Assembly: GCA_020072965.1 (NCBI GenBank)
Contig: JAIQFY010000030.1
Coordinates: 1-58,174, forward strand
DNA length: 58,174 nucleotides
Direction: 5' to 3'
DNA from: Terriglobia bacterium
GTDB lineage: Bacteria; Acidobacteriota; Terriglobia; JAIQFV01
Shown here: in pieces, positions 8,806 to 17,302 of the stretch
How positions within the stretch are numbered: the first letter of the stretch is position 1
How the letters are laid out: each line of letters begins with the position of its first letter
Translations under genes and position numbers: made by a program
Notes under the pieces: generated by a model
What the model was told of the DNA's origin: nothing
Seen by the model: only the letters and a program-made list of their open reading frames with translations
Databases searched by the model: none

Positions 8806-11800
8806 CTAGAAGTCGTAACGCAACGCGAACTGCATTTCACGCGGAGCACTTGCGGAAGCGGTGATTTGCCCGAAAGAGCTCGACGTGACCGAGAGATTCG
8901 GATTAGCGAAGACGTTGTGGTTGAACAGATTGTAAGACTCCCAACGGAATTGAAGGGTGTGCTTCTCAGACCACGGCATCTGCCATTTCTTCAAAACGGA
9001 CAGGTCTATATTCCAGAACCCGGTACTCCGGAGGGTGTTCCTGTTCCCGATTGTAAGAGCAGTCGGAAACGGCATGCCGGCCAGAGTCGCTGTGGGATCC
9101 GAGAAGAACTGAATGGTGGATCCTACGTTGTGAACACTGGGAGCGCCGGTGGCAATGCTGATATTCGAGACCGCCGGACTGTTGAAATTGAAGCCCACCG
9201 GGAAGGAGCCCGTCGTGGTGCTCATGGGTAAACCACTTCGCCACGTGTAAATTCCACCGACTTCCCAGCCTCCGATGATGGCGTTGAGCCATCCCGGCAT
9301 ACCGCCACCCAGGCGTTGTCCTTTACCAATCGGCAGGTCGTAAATCCAGTTGGCATTGACGAGGTGCCGGATGTCGAAGTCGGAATTGCCACGGCAGACG
9401 CGGAGGTCCGTAAGGTCGCAGATCAGACCGCCGGTTACCGTGTTCGCCACGCTTGACTGGTTGTCAATGGAGTGAGACATGGTGTAGTTCAAATCGAACT
9501 GCAGGTTGTTCGAATAACGTTTCCTCAAAGTGACCAGCATCCCATTGTAGCTCGACGCTCCCAGGTTGGTGAGGTAAACGTTCGTCGAGAACTGGCCGCT
9601 CATCGCAACGTTCGGGTTGAGAAGCCCGTTCCCATACAAAGCCTGCATCACGTCGGAGACGTCGCCGCGCCGGACCAGAGTTGAGAAGAAGGAACGAACG
9701 ACCCGGGTGCACGAGACTCCGAACACGGACGCGCAAGAAGCACCCAGCGCCGCGCTCATTTGATTCTCAAACCAGGGCTGTGCAACGATGGCTCCTGACG
9801 CGGCCCCAGCCTGAATCTGAGCCTGAAGGGCGTTGAACGCCGCGCTCAGGAACTGCCCTGACGCCGCGTCCTTGAAATCAAGCGCCTGGGCTGCATCAGC
9901 TTGAGTGAACAGCTTACGGGCCTGACGGCCAACATAAGAGACATCGAGCAAGAAGTTGCCGGGCAATTCGCGCTCCATACCCAGGCTGTACTGGATGGAG
10001 TACGGGGTCCGGAAGTTCTGATCGAAGGCATAGTTAAATTCACCGGTGGCATTCCCTGTGGGGAATCCCGTGGAATCCACAAAGGGGGTGAATGGCCGGG
10101 TGATGACCGGTGCAGTGTTCGCGATCGGCAAACCGCTGATGCTCGTAAAGCGCGGATCATTGGCCAGGGCGCTGGCGGGAGAGCCTCCGCCAAACTGGGT
10201 GGTCGCGGAGTTGTCGAACAGGTATGACACTTGATCCTGGATGAACGTGAGGGCGCCAGCGACGCGATCATAAACCACCGTGCCCCCCCCGCGGAGTACC
10301 GTCTTGCGGTCCCCGAAGAGTTTCCCCAGGAACCCATCCTTGAAGGAGGGGTTGTAGGCAAAGCTCAGGCGTGGCCCGAAGTTATTCAAATCCGGGTCAT
10401 AATATCCGCGAGTATTGTTGGCCTTGCCGGCCAGGTCGTAACGCAAGAACGGTTCCGAACCTATTCCGGCAACTCCCGGCAACGCATTCAGCTGACGTAT
10501 GTTGAACAAGCTCCGAAAGTCGACGTCGTTGGTGGCCTGGAATCCATTCTTCTCGTACGGAGGGCCATAATAAGCCCAACGGACGCCATACATCAGGGTC
10601 AAACTGCTGCGCATCTTCCATGTATCCTGGAAATAAAACTCATACTCGTTGTAGCGGAAGTCGCGACTCTTCCCGGTGCCTGGGGCAAACGCCTGTCCCG
10701 AGACGGAATAGTTGAAGTTGGTCGCGATTTGTGCATATCGCCCCAGGAGGAAGGAGAACATGCTATCCCAGTTGCCAGGTGCAACTGCGTTGGCATCGTT
10801 CAGGATGTTGAGGGGGCGAAGGGTGGGATCCAGGGTAGCGGTCAGGCCTCCCAGACCGACAGTGGCGAAATTGAAATCGTTGGTCAAGCCTGATGCTGAT
10901 TTGATGGGTTTAAAGGATCCCCCGAACTGAAGGCTATGCGATCCCTTGAGCCACGTGAAATCGTCCTTGATCGTAGGCACGGGCACAAAGCGATTCTGTT
11001 CACTGATCGACGCGAAGGGAGCACTCAACCCGCCACCAAATGTGAAGACATTCGGGAAGGCAGGTTGGAATGGTCTGGGGAAAAGCAACCCGGAACGGCT
11101 GACCCCGACCGTGAATTGATTGACCATGCTCGGGTTCAACGTCCAGGTGTGACCGACGGCCCATGCGTAATCCTGAACCACGATCTGACCACTCTCGGGA
11201 TCACCGGGGAACTGCTGCGCCACCGTGTTTACCGTATCGGTCTGAAGGCGCCGGGCAATATTAAATCGGCCGAATATTTTTTGATTGGAAGTGGCCACAA
11301 AGTCAATCCGGGTGGTGTAGGTATTGTCTCCCCGTTTGGCGGGAGAATTGAATCGGAACAATCCCGTATTGATGCCATCGCCTCCCGACAGGTCGTTGGC
11401 GTGCGGGTAGCGGCCATTGATGAAACTCAGCAATGCCGCGTCGGCGCCAGGACTGCCGGCTTTGGGGTCAAAGCCCGCGACTTGCGCCGGCGTAAGGATA
11501 GTAATGCAATTGGGCGTCTGATCAAGGCGGCTGGTGCTCTTACATCCCGCAGAATTGTTGATGTAAGCCATTCCGCCATTGCGAACGAAATCCAGAGGAA
11601 CCGTGCGCGAATAGGCCTGTTGCTGCGCGTCGCGCCGCCCTTCGTAATCAAAGAAGAAGAACAACTTATCCTTGATGACGGGGCCGCCGATGCTGCCCCC
11701 GAACTGATTACGGGTCAGCGCCGGCCTCGCAATGCCAGACTTGTTGTTAAAGAAGTTGTTCGCAGCCGTCGCTGCAGTCCGGTTGAATTCACGAAGAGAG

Positions 11801-12555
11801 CCGTGAAAGCCGTTGGTGCCGCTCTTGGTGACCAACTCGATCTGACCACCACTGCTTCGTCCCAAGTTCGCGCCCGGGTTAGCGGAGGTGGTACGAAACT
11901 CCTGAATGGAGTCGATGGGAGCATTTCCCGTGGTGGCGAATGCCTGGCCGGTCGCCTGGTCATTGGCATCGATCCCGTCGACCGTGATGTTGCCCTGGTC
12001 GGCGCGGGAGCCAGTCACTGAGCCCACCCGGTTGGTCGAGCCCGTTCCCACGTTGTTACCGACCACGCCGGGCTGCAAGCTCATCAGCGCAGCGGGTGAG
12101 TTCCTGATCTGAATGGGAAGATCGATCATTCGGCGGGTATCAATGACATTACCGATACTGGCGTCGGTGGTGTTCAGAGTGGCTCCAGCCTCCGCTTTGA
12201 CTTCGATGGTGCTGGAGATCGATCCTACCTGTAACGTTGCGTTACGGGTTTCGGTAATACCCACGCCGAGTGAAACATTGTCGATGACGAGGGTTTGGAA
12301 GCCTTCCAGAGCGAAGGTCAAGGTGTATCCCATACCCGCCTTCTGTTGGAAAAACAGATACTCACCGCGTTCGTTCGTCTTGGTGGTCTGTACGTTGCCG
12401 GTCTTGGTGTCAGTGAGCTTTACCTCAACTCCCGGCATCATCGCGCCACTACTGTCCGTGACCAATCCGGTCACGGCACTCTGCTGACCACTCATGATAA
12501 CGGGTAAAAACAGCAGAATTAAAAACACTGCAAGTAAAACCCTTGCATTTTTCAT
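8806..12555 (-). CDS. TonB-dependent receptor, Oar-like (third paralog)
   Basis: The longest of the three receptors, 1249 residues. The start has AGGAGGG five to six bases upstream. A signal peptide (about 1-24) is followed by a carboxypeptidase-regulatory domain (TGLVTDSSGAMMPGVEV, 27-110). The plug region is at about 120-260 (SRADQGNITVDGIDANDQATG; NLGRSSGGQIELVTKSGTN). The barrel ends in FALRYDF. A loop near residues 900-960 contains CASVFGVSC, a possible disulfide in an extracellular loop. The role is TonB-dependent import across the outer membrane with substrate unknown. It has its own terminator, so it is probably a single-gene unit. Confidence 0.93.
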   Translation of the reverse strand: MKNARVLLAVFLILLFLPVIMSGQQSAVTGLVTDSSGAMMPGVEVKLTDTKTGNVQTTKTNERGEYLFFQQKAGMGYTLTFALEGFQTLVIDNVSLGVGITETRNATLQVGSISSTIEVKAEAGATLNTTDASIGNVIDTRRMIDLPIQIRNSPAALMSLQPGVVGNNVGTGSTNRVGSVTGSRADQGNITVDGIDANDQATGQAFATTGNAPIDSIQEFRTTSANPGANLGRSSGGQIELVTKSGTNGFHGSLREFNRTAATAANNFFNNKSGIARPALTRNQFGGSIGGPVIKDKLFFFFDYEGRRDAQQQAYSRTVPLDFVRNGGMAYINNSAGCKSTSRLDQTPNCITILTPAQVAGFDPKAGSPGADAALLSFINGRYPHANDLSGGDGINTGLFRFNSPAKRGDNTYTTRIDFVATSNQKIFGRFNIARRLQTDTVNTVAQQFPGDPESGQIVVQDYAWAVGHTWTLNPSMVNQFTVGVSRSGLLFPRPFQPAFPNVFTFGGGLSAPFASISEQNRFVPVPTIKDDFTWLKGSHSLQFGGSFKPIKSASGLTNDFNFATVGLGGLTATLDPTLRPLNILNDANAVAPGNWDSMFSFLLGRYAQIATNFNYSVSGQAFAPGTGKSRDFRYNEYEFYFQDTWKMRSSLTLMYGVRWAYYGPPYEKNGFQATNDVDFRSLFNIRQLNALPGVAGIGSEPFLRYDLAGKANNTRGYYDPDLNNFGPRLSFAYNPSFKDGFLGKLFGDRKTVLRGGGTVVYDRVAGALTFIQDQVSYLFDNSATTQFGGGSPASALANDPRFTSISGLPIANTAPVITRPFTPFVDSTGFPTGNATGEFNYAFDQNFRTPYSIQYSLGMERELPGNFLLDVSYVGRQARKLFTQADAAQALDFKDAASGQFLSAAFNALQAQIQAGAASGAIVAQPWFENQMSAALGASCASVFGVSCTRVVRSFFSTLVRRGDVSDVMQALYGNGLLNPNVAMSGQFSTNVYLTNLGASSYNGMLVTLRKRYSNNLQFDLNYTMSHSIDNQSSVANTVTGGLICDLTDLRVCRGNSDFDIRHLVNANWIYDLPIGKGQRLGGGMPGWLNAIIGGWEVGGIYTWRSGLPMSTTTGSFPVGFNFNSPAVSNISIATGAPSVHNVGSTIQFFSDPTATLAGMPFPTALTIGNRNTLRSTGFWNIDLSVLKKWQMPWSEKHTLQFRWESYNLFNHNVFANPNLSVTSSSFGQITASASAPREMQFALRYDF

Positions 12556-13130
12556 TGATCCCTCCTAATGAATTAACTAGCTATTTGGTGGATAGAGAGA
12601 CTCGCGAAGCGCAAAAATACGTCCGGACGCCGGAAAGTGAACGACCGTCCTTCAATTCACGCTGTAGAGTCCGATTTACAATCATAAATTAGCGGATTGT
12701 AAGGTTGCGGGAAACCATCGACGGGAAAATTGAGCGGAAGGAAAACCGAACCCGTATCCCCCTGCCCGTACTACCGTTGCATTGTCACGGGAAACTCGGC
12801 GAATCCACCATCTGTTAAGATGGATGCCTCCTCAGGCGTATATTCAGTGTGCAATCAACCGTCCAAAGACCGCCTTCGAGTTGAGCATTGTTAGACTTGG
12901 TTGTTATCTCGCTGAATACAAATAATATGATGGATCAACTCACGGTCGTTGATCTGATCTCTCTTGGCGGGGCAGGAATTCACTTTTACTGTTTTTCATA
13001 GGATAGTCATCTGTTTTTTCATAGAATGATCTCCATGATCGTGGCCATGGAGTCCGCCTGTTGCATGCCTGCTGCAACGAGAATCGCGAGGGAAAGGATG
13101 GCGGGAATATAGAGTTCGAAGTTCTTAAAA
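12556..13130. promoter_or_regulatory. Intergenic region with candidate operator for third receptor gene
   Basis: About 120 bp upstream of the receptor start is an inverted repeat, TTACAATC (12676-12683) and GATTGTAA (12695-12702), separated by 11 bases. This is the geometry of a dimeric regulator site. The rest of the region holds no believable gene. Confidence 0.35.
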
Positions 13131-13134
13131 GCCC

Positions 13135-13350
13135 GGTTCAAAGTTCAAGGTCAAAAGCCCCAAATTGACCATCAAGTATGGTTCTCACCTTTTGTCCGAC
13201 TTCTGACTTCTGACTTCTGACTTCTGACTTCCGACTTCTGGCTTCCGGCTTCTGACTTCCGACTTCTGACTTCCGACTTCTGGCTTCCGGCCTCTGGCTC
13301 CTGTTCATTTCCTCTGACAACTGAGAACTGACAACTGACAACTGTTTTTT
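13135..13350. repeat. Degenerate heptanucleotide repeat array
   Basis: The plus strand carries consecutive 7-base units of the pyrimidine-rich type (CTTCTGA, CTTCCGA, CTTCTGG, CTTCCGG) from about 13195 to 13300. A second family (ACTGACA, ACTGACA, ACTGTTT) follows to about 13345. A short purine-rich heptamer run (GTTCAAA, GTTCAAG, GTCAAAA) precedes at about 13136-13156. The array ends about 100 bp before the ABC transporter gene. An open frame across it on the minus strand is a repeat artefact. Confidence 0.85.
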
Positions 13351-13454
13351 GAAACTTCCCTCGACAACCTCCCGTAGAGATACTAAAATCTCGCGGTTCT
13401 TCGTCAAAAACCGCTATTCAAAACCTTAAATCTGGACGGGTGGGGAGCCATCTA

Positions 13455-14423
13455 ATGAGTTCCAATTACACGCTGGCCGTGGAAAATGTCACAAAGCGAT
13501 TCGATAATTTCACAGCCGTGGATTCGCTGTCGCTGCATGTTCCCGAAGGGACCATGTACGGTCTGCTGGGCCCCAATGGCGCCGGTAAGACCACGACCCT
13601 GCGCATGATCATGAATATCACCATCCCGGACAGCGGAAGCGTTGCGATCCTGGGCCGGCCCATGTCGGAAGAGCTTAAGGAGCACATCGGATATCTTCCC
13701 GAGGAACGGGGTCTTTACCCCAAGATGAAGGTCGGAGAAACGCTGCTGTTTTTTGGTGAAATTAAAGGAATGACGAGCACCAACGCCCGGTCACAGATGG
13801 ATTTGTGGTTGGGACGAATGGATCTGTTGTCGTGGAAGGAGAAAAAAGTCAACGAGCTCTCCAAAGGGATGCAGCAGAAAATTCAGTTCATCGCCACCAT
13901 CATGAACGATCCGGAACTGATTATCCTGGATGAACCGTTCGCCGGCCTCGATCCGGTCAACGCCGATTTTCTGAAGGACGTCATGCTGGAGTTGAAAAAA
14001 CGCGGCCGTACGATTATTTTTTCGACCCACCGGATGGAGCAGGTGGAGAAACTGTGCGATAACATCTGTCTCATTAACAAATCGAAGAAAATACTCGATG
14101 GGAGTCTTCGCGAAATCAAACGCGGATACGGCAAGAACACAGTCATTGTGGAGTACGATGGCGACGACAGCTTCATGCACGACGAGCGATTTGTGCAAGG
14201 ATCAAATAACTACGGGAAGTATGCCGAACTGAAACTCAAACCGGACGCCAGTCCGCAGGAGCTGTTGCGGTCGATGGTGGAGAAGACCACCATCACGCGG
14301 TTCGAGGTGGCCGAACCTTCGTTGAACGAGATCTTTAAGGAAGTAGTGGGCCAGAGCGTTGAAGAACTGAATGCCGAAGACCAGAGCAAACGTCGGGGGA
14401 TGTTTGCGACGGCCACGCGGTAG
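13455..14423 (+). CDS. ABC-2 transporter ATP-binding protein (NatA-like)
   Basis: The 322-residue ATPase subunit of an exporter. ABC hallmarks in order are Walker A GPNGAGKT, the signature LSKGMQQK (a variant of LSGGQ), Walker B LIILDEPFAGLDP, and the H-loop STHRM. The C-terminal 100 residues resemble the DUF4162 extension of NatA-like ATPases. I chose the ATG at 13455, seven bases after GGGGAG; a GTG at 13440 is in frame but overlaps that ribosome-binding site. It is expected to work at the inner face of the cytoplasmic membrane with the permease encoded 310 bp downstream. The spacer between the two genes is a repeat array, unusual for a transporter operon. Relatives export sodium or drugs; the substrate is unknown here. 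Confidence 0.9.
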   Translation: MSSNYTLAVENVTKRFDNFTAVDSLSLHVPEGTMYGLLGPNGAGKTTTLRMIMNITIPDSGSVAILGRPMSEELKEHIGYLPEERGLYPKMKVGETLLFFGEIKGMTSTNARSQMDLWLGRMDLLSWKEKKVNELSKGMQQKIQFIATIMNDPELIILDEPFAGLDPVNADFLKDVMLELKKRGRTIIFSTHRMEQVEKLCDNICLINKSKKILDGSLREIKRGYGKNTVIVEYDGDDSFMHDERFVQGSNNYGKYAELKLKPDASPQELLRSMVEKTTITRFEVAEPSLNEIFKEVVGQSVEELNAEDQSKRRGMFATATR

Positions 14424-14728
14424 GGGCCAGGTGTCGGGTGCCAGGTGTCAGGGGTGGAGGAGTAATGAAGCCAGAAGCAGGAAGCCAGATGTCAGAAGTC
14501 AGAGGTCAGAAGTCAGAGGTCAGAAGTCGGAAATGAAGAGGGTGGAATTGTAGATTTTAAACTCTGAACTCAACACTTCGGACCTTGGACTTGGGACTTT
14601 GGACTCGGAAGTTTCAAATTTGAGCCTTGAACTGTCTTCGGACTTGGAACCTCTGGCCTCCGGCTTCTTGCTTCTGGCTTCCTTCCCCTGATACCCGACA
14701 CCTGGCACCTGACACCTTTCCGAAAGGA
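14424..14728. repeat. Inverted heptanucleotide repeat array inside the ABC operon
   Basis: The left arm reads through CAGGTGTCGGGTGCCAGG, AAGCCAGAAGC and GTCAGAAGTCAGAGG units. The right arm reads CTCTGGCCTCCGGCTTC, TTGCTTCTGGCTTCC and CGACACCTGGCACC, which is the complement of the left arm in reverse order. The middle holds further 7-base families (CTTGGAC, TTGGGAC, TTTGGAC; CTTGAAC) and the 7-base phase runs nearly unbroken from about 14559 to 14720. A transcript of the operon could fold into a long imperfect stem between the ATPase and permease frames. Confidence 0.85.
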
Positions 14729-14733
14729 AACTC

Positions 14734-16005
14734 ATGAAGAAAATCTTCTACATCATCAAGCGCGAGTACGTCACCCGTGTCCGCACCAAGTTGTTTCTGG
14801 TAGGGACCATCCTTACGCCCTTGATCTTTGCTGGAATTATACTCATGTCCGTCAAGTTTGCGACCATGCGGAGCTCGGAGCAAAAAAATCTGGCATTGGT
14901 GGACGAGTCCGGGCGCGTCGCCCAGGGCTTCGCCAAGTCATTTCAAGACAAGCTGGCCGATGGCCGGCCGGCCTACGTTTTTGAGAATGTTCCGTTCGAT
15001 CAATCCCTTGAAAAGGTCGAGGCCGGTCTGTCGAAGCGTGTTCTGAGTAAGCAATTGGACGGTTATCTGCTGTTCAGTCGCAATGTCCTTGAAGACGGCA
15101 AAGCGGAATATCATGCGCGAAACGTCAGCGATTTGGCGGAGCGCTCAGTCTACACATCGGCTCTCAGCAATGTGATCACGGGGATTCGCCTGCGCGATCA
15201 GGGGGTGGATCCTGAAAAAATTGAGAGTCTCACACGCCGTGCAAAGATCACCCTACTGAAGGTGAGTGAAGCCGGGGACCGGGAGGACCGCGGGCAGTCT
15301 TTCGCGCTCACCTATGTGATGGTCATGATCCTGTACGCGACCATCCTGATGTATGGCATCACGGTGATGCGGAGTGTGATTGAAGAGAAGACCTCGCGAG
15401 TGGTCGAAGTCATGCTCTCTGCCGTGCGTCCCTCGGAGTTAATGGCCGGAAAGATCATTGGCGTGAGCCTGGTCGCGCTGACTCAGTACCTCATTTGGGC
15501 GGTGGCCGGGGCGCTGGTTTCAGTCTATGGCCTGGCCTTCCTGTCAACATTGGCTCCCAACGCTGCCAATTTTGTCCCCAAAATCCCCCTCTCGGTGCTG
15601 GCTTATTTTGTGATGTACTTCATCCTCGGATTCATCCTGTTCGCCACACTTTATGCCGCCATCGGCGCCATGGTGAACAACGATCAGGAGGCGCAACAGG
15701 TCCAAATGCCCATCACTATGCTGGTCGTCATTCCCATTCTGATGATGGGCCTGGTGATGCGATCTCCGGACAGTTCTGCAGCGGTGAGTCTTTCCCTTGT
15801 TCCCTTCTTTACGCCGATTCTCATGTTCATGCGGATCACGGTGCAGATGCCCCCGGCCCTCCAAATCCTCGCCTCCATTGCGATCATGCTGGTCAGCATT
15901 GCGTTTTTCATCTGGTTGTCCGCGAAGATTTATCGTGTCGGAATCCTGATGTACGGCAAACGGCCGACCCTACCGGAGCTGGTCCGATGGTTGAAATATA
16001 GTTAG
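14734..16005 (+). CDS. ABC-2 type transporter permease (NatB-like)
   Basis: A polytopic protein of 423 residues. One membrane segment near the N-terminus (about 18-42) is followed by a soluble extracytoplasmic stretch of some 140 residues. Five further hydrophobic helices fill about residues 188-410. The conserved segment EEKTSRVVEVMLSAVRPSEL after the second helix is characteristic of the NatB / ABC-2 membrane family. AAAGGA lies just before the start. It pairs with the ATPase encoded upstream to form an exporter. The substrate cannot be deduced; sodium or peptide efflux are known roles in the family. Confidence 0.88.
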   Translation: MKKIFYIIKREYVTRVRTKLFLVGTILTPLIFAGIILMSVKFATMRSSEQKNLALVDESGRVAQGFAKSFQDKLADGRPAYVFENVPFDQSLEKVEAGLSKRVLSKQLDGYLLFSRNVLEDGKAEYHARNVSDLAERSVYTSALSNVITGIRLRDQGVDPEKIESLTRRAKITLLKVSEAGDREDRGQSFALTYVMVMILYATILMYGITVMRSVIEEKTSRVVEVMLSAVRPSELMAGKIIGVSLVALTQYLIWAVAGALVSVYGLAFLSTLAPNAANFVPKIPLSVLAYFVMYFILGFILFATLYAAIGAMVNNDQEAQQVQMPITMLVVIPILMMGLVMRSPDSSAAVSLSLVPFFTPILMFMRITVQMPPALQILASIAIMLVSIAFFIWLSAKIYRVGILMYGKRPTLPELVRWLKYS

Positions 16006-16584
16006 AACAGATTCGGGATCGGGTCCTTTTTTGGCGCGGAGGAGCCCAAGAAGGTGGCACCACCTGTCGAAGATCCGCCGTGGCAGAAAGCTCCGTCCCG
16101 CGTTCTTTGCGGGATGGAGCGAGGGTGGGGTAGCTATGAGAGAAAATGTGAGAGCTCCGCTTGCGGGGTTAGCGAATCCTCTTACAACCCCCTTAAACCA
16201 TTTGTCATATTGGATGCCTTGCGCCTTGAGATATGTTACCAACTCTTCTTGAATGGAATGAGTCCCGCATTGGCGGGCAACGAGGCATGGAGCCAAGGGC
16301 TGTTTTGCGTGTGAGAGAGGATTCTTTCGCCCCGCAAACGGGGCTCCGATGGTTATTAATTCGGGTACCCCACCCTCGCTCTCCGCCTACGGCGGACGGA
16401 GCTCCCGCCATGGCGGATCTACGGCAGGTGGGGCTATGCGCCGAGGCGCAGCGGCCCTCCGGGCCTAAGCGGAGACAACTTATGTCGGCCCGCCGGACCT
16501 CTGCCTAGAGCAGGATTCCAATTTTCCCTCTTCCTCCCTCACAACCTTCTAGTTCGGAATTGGTGTTTATAGAGAGGTATTGAA
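16006..16584. repeat. Intergenic region with long inverted-repeat element
   Basis: Two inverted ends are about 350 bp apart: CCACCTGTCGAAGATCCGCC from 16060 and its near-complement ending at 16433. They bound DNA with many short hairpins (GCTCCGTCCCGC / GCGGGATGGAGC around 16090-16120; CTCCGCC / GGCGGAC around 16381). The end sequence occurs a third time at 130-156. No transposase or believable gene is inside. A last part (16434-16584) includes further small palindromes and the ribosome-binding site GAGAGG of the next gene. Confidence 0.65.
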
Positions 16585-17118
16585 ATGCAAACTGACTCCT
16601 ACTTGAACGATGCCATTGAGCAATTCCAGAAAATAAAAACGCTGGCCGACAAGGCCATCGTACAGATATCCAAGGATGATTTCTTTGCAGTGCTCGATGA
16701 GGAGTCGAACAGCGTCGCGATAATCATCAAACATCTGGCCGGGAACATGCGGTCGCGCTGGACCGACTTCCTCGCGACCGATGGGGAGAAGCCTGACCGG
16801 AACCGCGATTCCGAATTCATCATCGGTACGCAGGAGACGCGGGAGAGCGTGCTGGAGCAGTGGGAGGTTGGATGGCGCCTGCTGTTCGAAGCCATCACTC
16901 CGTTGTCACCACTGGATCTCGGCCGAACAGTTTATATCCGGAACGAGCCGCACTCCGTCCTGCGGGCCATCAACCGCCAGTTGACGCACTATGCTTACCA
17001 CGTGGGGCAGATCGTGTTTCTGGGCAAGCACTTTGCCGCGGGACGTTGGCGGTCGTTGAGCGTTCCACGGGGAAGGTCCGAGGAGTTCAACGTGGAGATG
17101 AGAGAGAAACGAAGCTAA
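16585..17118 (+). CDS. DinB-like / DUF1572 family protein
   Basis: A soluble protein of 177 residues. It has the four-helix DinB/YfiT layout: a histidine in the second helix (IIKHLAGNMRSRW, about residues 49-61) and the C-terminal signature QLTHYAYHVGQIVFLGKHF. These supply the three histidines that bind a divalent metal in this superfamily. Some relatives are thiol transferases (bacillithiol or mycothiol S-transferases); DUF1572 members lack an assigned reaction. The start is supported by GAGAGG nine bases upstream. It stands alone, with repeat DNA on its left and a convergent gene on its right. Confidence 0.85.
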   Translation: MQTDSYLNDAIEQFQKIKTLADKAIVQISKDDFFAVLDEESNSVAIIIKHLAGNMRSRWTDFLATDGEKPDRNRDSEFIIGTQETRESVLEQWEVGWRLLFEAITPLSPLDLGRTVYIRNEPHSVLRAINRQLTHYAYHVGQIVFLGKHFAAGRWRSLSVPRGRSEEFNVEMREKRS

Positions 17119-17244
17119 GAGTAGAGGTCGATAATTCTCAACTATTGAATGATTCAAAATGCAAAGACAGGCATCGTCCTATGAAGGTGGACGTTCCTAA
17201 GCTCTGAAAGCCGTGATCTGATCGGCCGCGGCAGACGGGGTCAC

Positions 17245-17300
17245 ATTCCGCAATCTGCACTCCGCAATCCCCATTCCGCAATCCGAAATCCACAATTCGA
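17245..17300. repeat. Four tandem 14-bp repeats
   Basis: The units are ATTCCGCAATCTGC, ACTCCGCAATCCCC, ATTCCGCAATCCGA and AATCCACAATTCGA in exact 14-base register (17245, 17259, 17273, 17287). The period is twice the 7-base period of the other arrays in this window. The array abuts the stop codon of the 17303-19609 gene and sits between two convergent genes. Confidence 0.8.
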
Positions 17301-17302
17301 AA

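Noticed and set aside
13138-13407. Minus-strand frame of 89 codons with repeated KPEARSRKSEV-like peptide
   Set aside because: Same artefact of a heptanucleotide array.
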